From: Megaustenia siamemsis
Taxonomy: Eukaryota; Mollusca; Gastropoda; Stylommatophora; Ariophantidae
DNA length: 64,000 nt
Reading direction: 5' to 3'
Assembly: GCA_032433765.1 (NCBI GenBank)
Contig: JAVIAB010000092.1
Location: forward strand, 69,120,995 to 69,184,994
How positions within the stretch are numbered: the first letter of the stretch is position 1; every line of letters begins with the position of its first letter. The translations under genes and the position numbers were made by a program. This document shows positions 59,701 to 64,000 of this stretch, piece after piece. The notes below the pieces were generated by a model. The model worked only from the letters and a program-made list of their open reading frames with translations, did no database searches and was not told the DNA's origin.

Positions 59701-59758
59701 GCTGCCACACCGTCATACCACAGTGCAGACTGCGACTCGGATCATTCACTAGTCTACT
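56737..59758. repeat. Tandem array, 55-bp unit x about 55, grown from LINE endonuclease DNA
   Basis: Unit contains CGGTCATACCACAGTGCAGA and CTCGGATCATTCTCTAGTCT. Four main binary variants occur: CACGGTC/CACCGTC, GTGCAGAC/GTGTAGAC, TGTGACT/TGCGACT and TTCTCTAG/TTCACTAG. The first copy is in frame with the LINE endonuclease residues HSADCDSDHSLV, and the LINE resumes at 59760. The TTCACTAG variant appears only in the right-hand part (58800 onward). Confidence 0.95.
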
Positions 59759-60954
59759 TAAACTCAAGCTACTGCCCAGGAGGTTCCACTATGCCAAGCA
59801 GCCAAAGAAGAGACCTCGCATAGACACTAGCAAGCTAACACATTCTGGATTAGTCGAGCAGTTCAACAAGACCCTCAAGGAGTCGCTAAGCACTTAAGAA
59901 CATGACAACAGCGCTGTGAGAACATTGGAACATCTCCGCAACGTCATCTACAACAACGCGGTTAACATCTTTGGAAAACTGACATTTAAGTCTCATGATT
60001 GGTTTGAAGCCAACTCCCATGTTATGACACCCGTTATCGAAGCTAAACGCGCGGCCTTCTTAGATCACAAGCGCGCACCTAATGCAAATACTCTGCAGGT
60101 TATTAAAATGATCAGAAACAAAGTTCCGCAAACAGCTCGACGCTGCGCTAATCAGTATTGACTTCAACTTAGCGACAACATCTCAAACTGGAACCTAAAA
60201 GTAGTGTATTATGGCATAAGGAAAGCCCTCGGACCAGCAAAATATAGTATTACCACACTAAAGACATCCATAGGGAGAAAATAACTGATAGAGGCAAAGA
60301 TGGAAAGATGGGTCGAACATTATTCTTCTCTTTATTCAATAGGAAACACTGTTACACGAAACGCCCTTGACGCCATACAATGTCTCCCACCTATGGAAGA
60401 GTTAGACGTTGAACCAACCGTAGTGGAACTTAGCAAGGTCATAGCTTGGCCACAGGCAAGGCTCCAGGACAAGATGGGATCCCTCCCGATCTAATCAAAT
60501 TCTGCAAAAGTGCTCTGTTATGTCCCCTACTTGAAGTACTACATCTGTGCTGGAAAGAGAAGACAATTCCTCAAGATATGAGAGACTTCATGATTGTAAC
60601 TCTCTACAAAAATAAATGAGATAGAAGCGACTGCAACAACTACAGATGCATCTCCTTACTCAGCATCGTCGGCAAGACCTTCACCAGAGTCATCTTAGGA
60701 AGGCTACAAAAACTATCAGAACGCGTATATTCTGAATCGCAATGATAGTTTAGATCCGGAAGATCAACTGTAGACAGGATTTTCTCTTTACGTCTACATC
60801 AAGAAGAATCTAAAGAGCAGAAAAAAGCATCTCTTCATCGCCTTTATCGACCTTACAAAGGCATTTGATCTTGTCAGCAGAGAAGGTCTTTTCAAAATAC
60901 TTTCCAAAATAGGCTGCCCACATACTCTACTGACGCTAGTCAAATCGTTTCATG

Positions 60955-60957
<3 letters not shown>
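59759..60957 (+). pseudogene. LINE family F: linker and first half of the reverse transcriptase
   Basis: Frame fragments: LVEQFNKTLKESLS; RTLEHLRNVIYNNAVNIFGK (59918); MERWVEHYSSLYS (60300); CLPPMEELDVEPTVVEL; then, with frameshifts, a region like LYKNK-DRSDCNNYRCISLLS (60605-60660) and FIAFIDLTKAFDLVSREGLF (60836-60895). No continuous frame survives. Confidence 0.75.

Positions 60958-61027
<70 letters not shown>
60958..61027. repeat. TA dinucleotide microsatellite
   Basis: About 34 TA units at the left edge of the 1.25-kb insert. The right edge has no such tract. Confidence 0.95.
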
Positions 61028-61029
<2 letters not shown>

Positions 61030-62214
61030 GCGATCAGGACTCAATCAGAGTAGGATTCCAGACTCTCACATGAAGTCAGCTGTCAGGTTAAGTGTGTTGA
61101 TCGCCCCCACAGACAGAACATCACAATTAGAGTCTGCCAGATCCACTCTGATTGAACACCCGTTAAAACGTTGCACTGTGTTCTGCGCCAGTGACCCAGT
61201 GCATCCGATTTCAGCTTGCATTTTATTCAGGTTTGCTTTCCTTAGCTTTTGATTGTCCCCAATCTTCCTGCAAGGCAGCAGATTGTCTTTTCTGTAGGTG
61301 GATTCTGCCCTTAGATGGTCGGCCCTCCCAGGTTTACGAGCACCATCTGCCCGAGTCACTAGAGGTGACTAACACAGACATGCACATTTAAAGATCTGAG
61401 ATGTGACTAATATAGACATGCACACAGCGATACGAGGCATGACTAACACTGACACACATCAAGATATGAGATATGACTAACACAGACATACACGCAAAGA
61501 TATGACACATGACTAACATAGACATGCACACAAAGATATGAGATATGACTAACATAGATATGCACACACAAAGATATGACACATGCCTAACATAGACATG
61601 CACACAAAGATATGAGATATAACTGACATAGATATGCACACACAAAGATATGACACATGACTAACATAGACATGCGCACAAAGATATGAGATATGACTGA
61701 CATAGACATGCACACACAAAGATATGAGATGTGACTAATATAGCCATGCACACACAAGGATATGAGATGTGACAAACACAGACATGAACACAAAGATATG
61801 AGATATGACTAACATAAACATGCACACAAAGATATGATATATCACTAACCCAGACATGCAAACACAAAGATATGAGATATCACTAACCCAGACTTGCACA
61901 CACAAAGATATGACACATGACTAACAAAGATACACACTAAGATATGAGATATGACTAAACACAGACACATAAAGATATGAGACATGACTAACACGGACAC
62001 AACAAGATATGAGATATGACTAACATGACACACACCAAGATATGAGCCATGGCTAGCACACACACACAAGCTAAGATATGAGCCATGGCTAGCACAGAAA
62101 CACTAAGATATGAGCCATGGCTAGCACAGAAACACATTAAGATATGAGCCATGGCTAGCACGGAAATACACTAAGATATGAACCATGGCCAGCACAGACA
62201 CACACTAATCACTA
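60962..62214. mobile_element. 1.25-kb unclassified insert in LINE family F (TA tract, unique core, tandem repeats)
   Basis: It separates the RT after KSFHGD and before MKGTVQYGG. TCATGGGGATAT at 60950-60961 and TCATGAGGATAT at 62215-62226 look like a 12-bp target-site duplication with one change. Inside are a TA tract, a core of about 350 bp and a repeat array. The core has a minus-strand frame of 97 codons with no recognised domain. Confidence 0.5.
61375..62205. repeat. Tandem array, about 35-bp unit x about 23
   Basis: Units carry GATATGAGATATGACTAACA followed by CAGACATGCACACAAA. From about 62040 a changed subtype appears (GAGCCATGGCTAGCACAGA). Long minus-strand frames rich in SYLCVH-like words are by-products. 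Confidence 0.9.
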
Positions 62215-62215
62215 T

Positions 62216-63345
62216 CATGAGGATATGAAGGGCACCGTTCAATATGGCGGCATAACATCACAAAACTTCGGCATACGCAGCGGCGTCAAGCAGGGATGCG
62301 TTCTTGTTCCAACTCTATTTGGAATCTTCTTCGCTGTTCTGTTAAAACATGCATTCTCACATGCGAATGAAGGAGTCTATCTGCATACTAGATCTGATGG
62401 TTGATTGTTCAATCTCTCAAGACTAAAGGCAAGGTCTAAGTCCTAAGGTCAGACATATCTCTATTAGAGATCTGTTATTTTCTAACGACACTGCACTTGT
62501 CACGCAAAGTCAGGAAGAACTCCAGAGCATGGTACATCGCTTTTTACATGCCTGCAGAGACTTCGGTCTAATAATAAGTTTGCAGAAAACTACCATACTC
62601 GGTCAGGACGTCGAAGCAACACATGCAATCTCTATCGATAACTATACACTTGATATCGTGCGGCAGTATAACTACCTGGGGTACATCATCAGCGACAGAC
62701 TATCTTTAGATACAGAAATTGACACTCGTATTGGTAAAGCTGCTAGCACCTTTGCCCGTCTTTCTAGGCGTGTCTGGCAAAACAGCAAACTGACAATTAA
62801 AACAAAAGCCGCATTGTACAATGCCTGCATAATTAGTATTCTCCTGTATGGCAGCGAATCTTGGACAACCTATGTAAAGCAGGAGAGGAGGCTAAATGCA
62901 TTCCATATCCGATGTCTGCGCCGTATTCTGGTATCACCTGGAAGGATAAAGTGACAAACGTGGAGGTCAGGACTTGCACAAACCTCCCGAATATACGCTG
63001 CTCAAACAACGTAGGTTACGCTGGCTTGGCCATGTACACCGTATGAAAGATGGCCGCATACCAAAAGATATACTCTACGGACAATTGGCAGATGGTAAAA
63101 GAACTAGGAGGCGCCCAAAACTCCGATTTGTAGATGTGTGTAAACGCGACATGAAGACTCTGAACATAAACCCTGCAGCATGGGAAGACATAGCTGCAGA
63201 CCGAAATCTCTGGAAACACACTCTAAAGGTTCACCTCAAACAAGAAGCAGACAGATTCATGGAGAAAGAGAATACACGGCGAAAGATAAGAAAAGAAAAA
63301 ATAGCATTTCAAGGGGCGCTGAAAAATCCATAGTCAACTATGACT
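62216..63345 (+). pseudogene. LINE family F: second half of RT and C-terminal domain
   Basis: Two main frames: 62529-62954 (FLHACRDFGLIISLQKTTIL, YNYLGYIISDRLSLD, ILLYGSESWTTYVKQERRLN, RCLRRI) and, after a frameshift, 62974-63333 (LKQRRLRWLGHVHRMKDGRI, RRRPKLRFVDVCKRDMKTLN). Ends with ACTATGACTGACGAAGGCTA, the 3' end shared with 51130-51360. Confidence 0.75.
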
Positions 63346-63639
63346 GACGAAGGCTACTATAATATCAGCATAGCAATACATGCATTATCGTTGAACCCAC
63401 AGGGAAAGCCGGGAATACACGGAGAAAAGAAGTCATTGAAATCCTCAAGGACATTGGTCTAGACTGGAAGGAAACAGCGAACATGTCCCTGAGTAAGGAT
63501 GCATGTATAGATCCCTTGCTATTTTCCCAAAAGATTTACGAAGGGCTTTTATTATTTGATTACTCAGTCTCTCTGTTCATTGTTGACTCCAATCTTAAGT
63601 TAATGTTTTATACTTCTTTCTTCTGACGATCAATCGAGG

Positions 63640-64000
63640 ACTACTAAAGGAATAAATAGCCTTTTCACCACCCGCCCTTAAAAGGGCGTTAAGTAAGCGT
63701 AGATACGTTGTGTTGTGATTTATTTGCGCCTTTCAGGCAACACATTCGACTTCAGCACACATCTTTGAGCACCGGGTTGTCTTCCTTCTTCGATCCCTAC
63801 TCGCTTGGTCAGACTGGATAATCTGTTCCCAGGAGCACCGCTGGGAAATGGAGCAGGGTCTTGATCACTCTGTTGTTACCTGATCTTGACGCATGCAGCC
63901 AGGTGCGAGTCATTGAGCGCACACAGTTCGCTCCGCGGACGATCTGGAATGGAAACTTTATTTTTTGGAGATTTTTCATGGAAGAGATTTGGGGTTTTTC
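63640..64000 (+). repeat. Dispersed repeat family R, copy 3 (runs off the window)
   Basis: Shares GGGTTGTCTTCCTTCTTCGA, GGATAATCTGTTCCCAGGAG and GACGCATGCAGCCAGG with 6860-7290, and CCCTTAAAAGGGCGTTAAGT with the reverse of 28375-28590. The right end is not seen. Confidence 0.6.

Larger units (their letters stand above)
55110..63345 (+). mobile_element. LINE family F, decayed near-complete ORF2, split by three insertions or expansions
   Basis: Order on the plus strand: endonuclease start (LNLHLGCWNVRTMQT, about 55128), ELKRLKVDIAALQE (55325), TILLRDFNARIGADH across the insertion at 55693-56477, HWHQLDLILVRR (56680) and SADCDSDHSLV (56755). The linker follows the array (LKLLPRRFHYAKQPKKRPRI, 59763). 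The RT has motif A in AFIDLTKAFD (about 60838), GVKQGCVLVPTLFG (about 62285), a motif C altered to FSND (about 62486) and YNYLGYIISD. The C-terminus reads RRLRWLGHVHRMKDGRIPKD and DVCKRDMKTLNINPAAWEDI (to 63333). Many stops and frameshifts, and the catalytic motif C is lost. Confidence 0.8.

Noticed and set aside
61388..62069. Minus-strand frames rich in S, C, V and Y
   Set aside because: By-products of the array of about 35 bp. Several overlap in different frames.

Overview
The window looks like animal nuclear DNA: AT-rich, spliced, gene-poor, and dominated by non-LTR retrotransposon (LINE) fragments, tRNA-derived SINEs and tandem arrays. The mix of RNase H-bearing LINEs, LINEs with TGATGA- or GATA-type tails and tRNA-headed SINEs suits a lophotrochozoan, most likely a mollusc. 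That assignment is inference from style, not from a marker gene.

One host gene can be rebuilt completely. It is a tetraspanin of the eight-cysteine TspanC8 group, closest in layout to Tspan33, on the minus strand from 45687 down to 26310. Its seven coding exons are 45604-45687, 39325-39525, 35348-35521, 34306-34443, 30512-30559, 26738-26854 and 26310-26393. Every junction is GT/AG and phase 0, and the exons join into a 281-residue protein with four membrane spans. A second candidate lies on the opposite strand inside its intron 2 (37989-38825): a long frame with no initiating ATG that encodes two tandem copies of a cysteine-rich, sequon-dense extracellular module I do not recognise.

Layout. 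1-13.9 kb: a LINE 3' end, SINEs and seven tandem arrays with units of 36, 59, 37, 70, 42, 37 and about 32 bp. 13.9-26.3 kb: AT-rich DNA downstream of the tetraspanin, with LINE and SINE fragments and a small 38-bp array. 26.3-45.7 kb: the tetraspanin, with introns carrying LINEs, SINEs, a 23-bp array and the nested frame. 45.7-51.4 kb: upstream flank, then a 3.5-kb decayed LINE that is itself interrupted by another LINE. 51.7-54.96 kb: a G17 run, a 23-bp array and short LINE/SINE pieces. 55.1-63.4 kb: one decayed LINE split by another LINE, by a 3-kb array of a 55-bp unit, and by a 1.25-kb insert. 63.6-64 kb: a copy of an unclassified dispersed repeat.

Insertions can be ordered because target-site duplications are readable at eight junction pairs. 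The most unusual structures are the 55-bp array grown from the endonuclease coding region of a LINE, the nested glycoprotein-like frame, and the 740-bp (20 x 37) higher-order duplication in the 10.4-12.1 kb array. No CRISPR array, operon or genuine tRNA/rRNA gene was seen.
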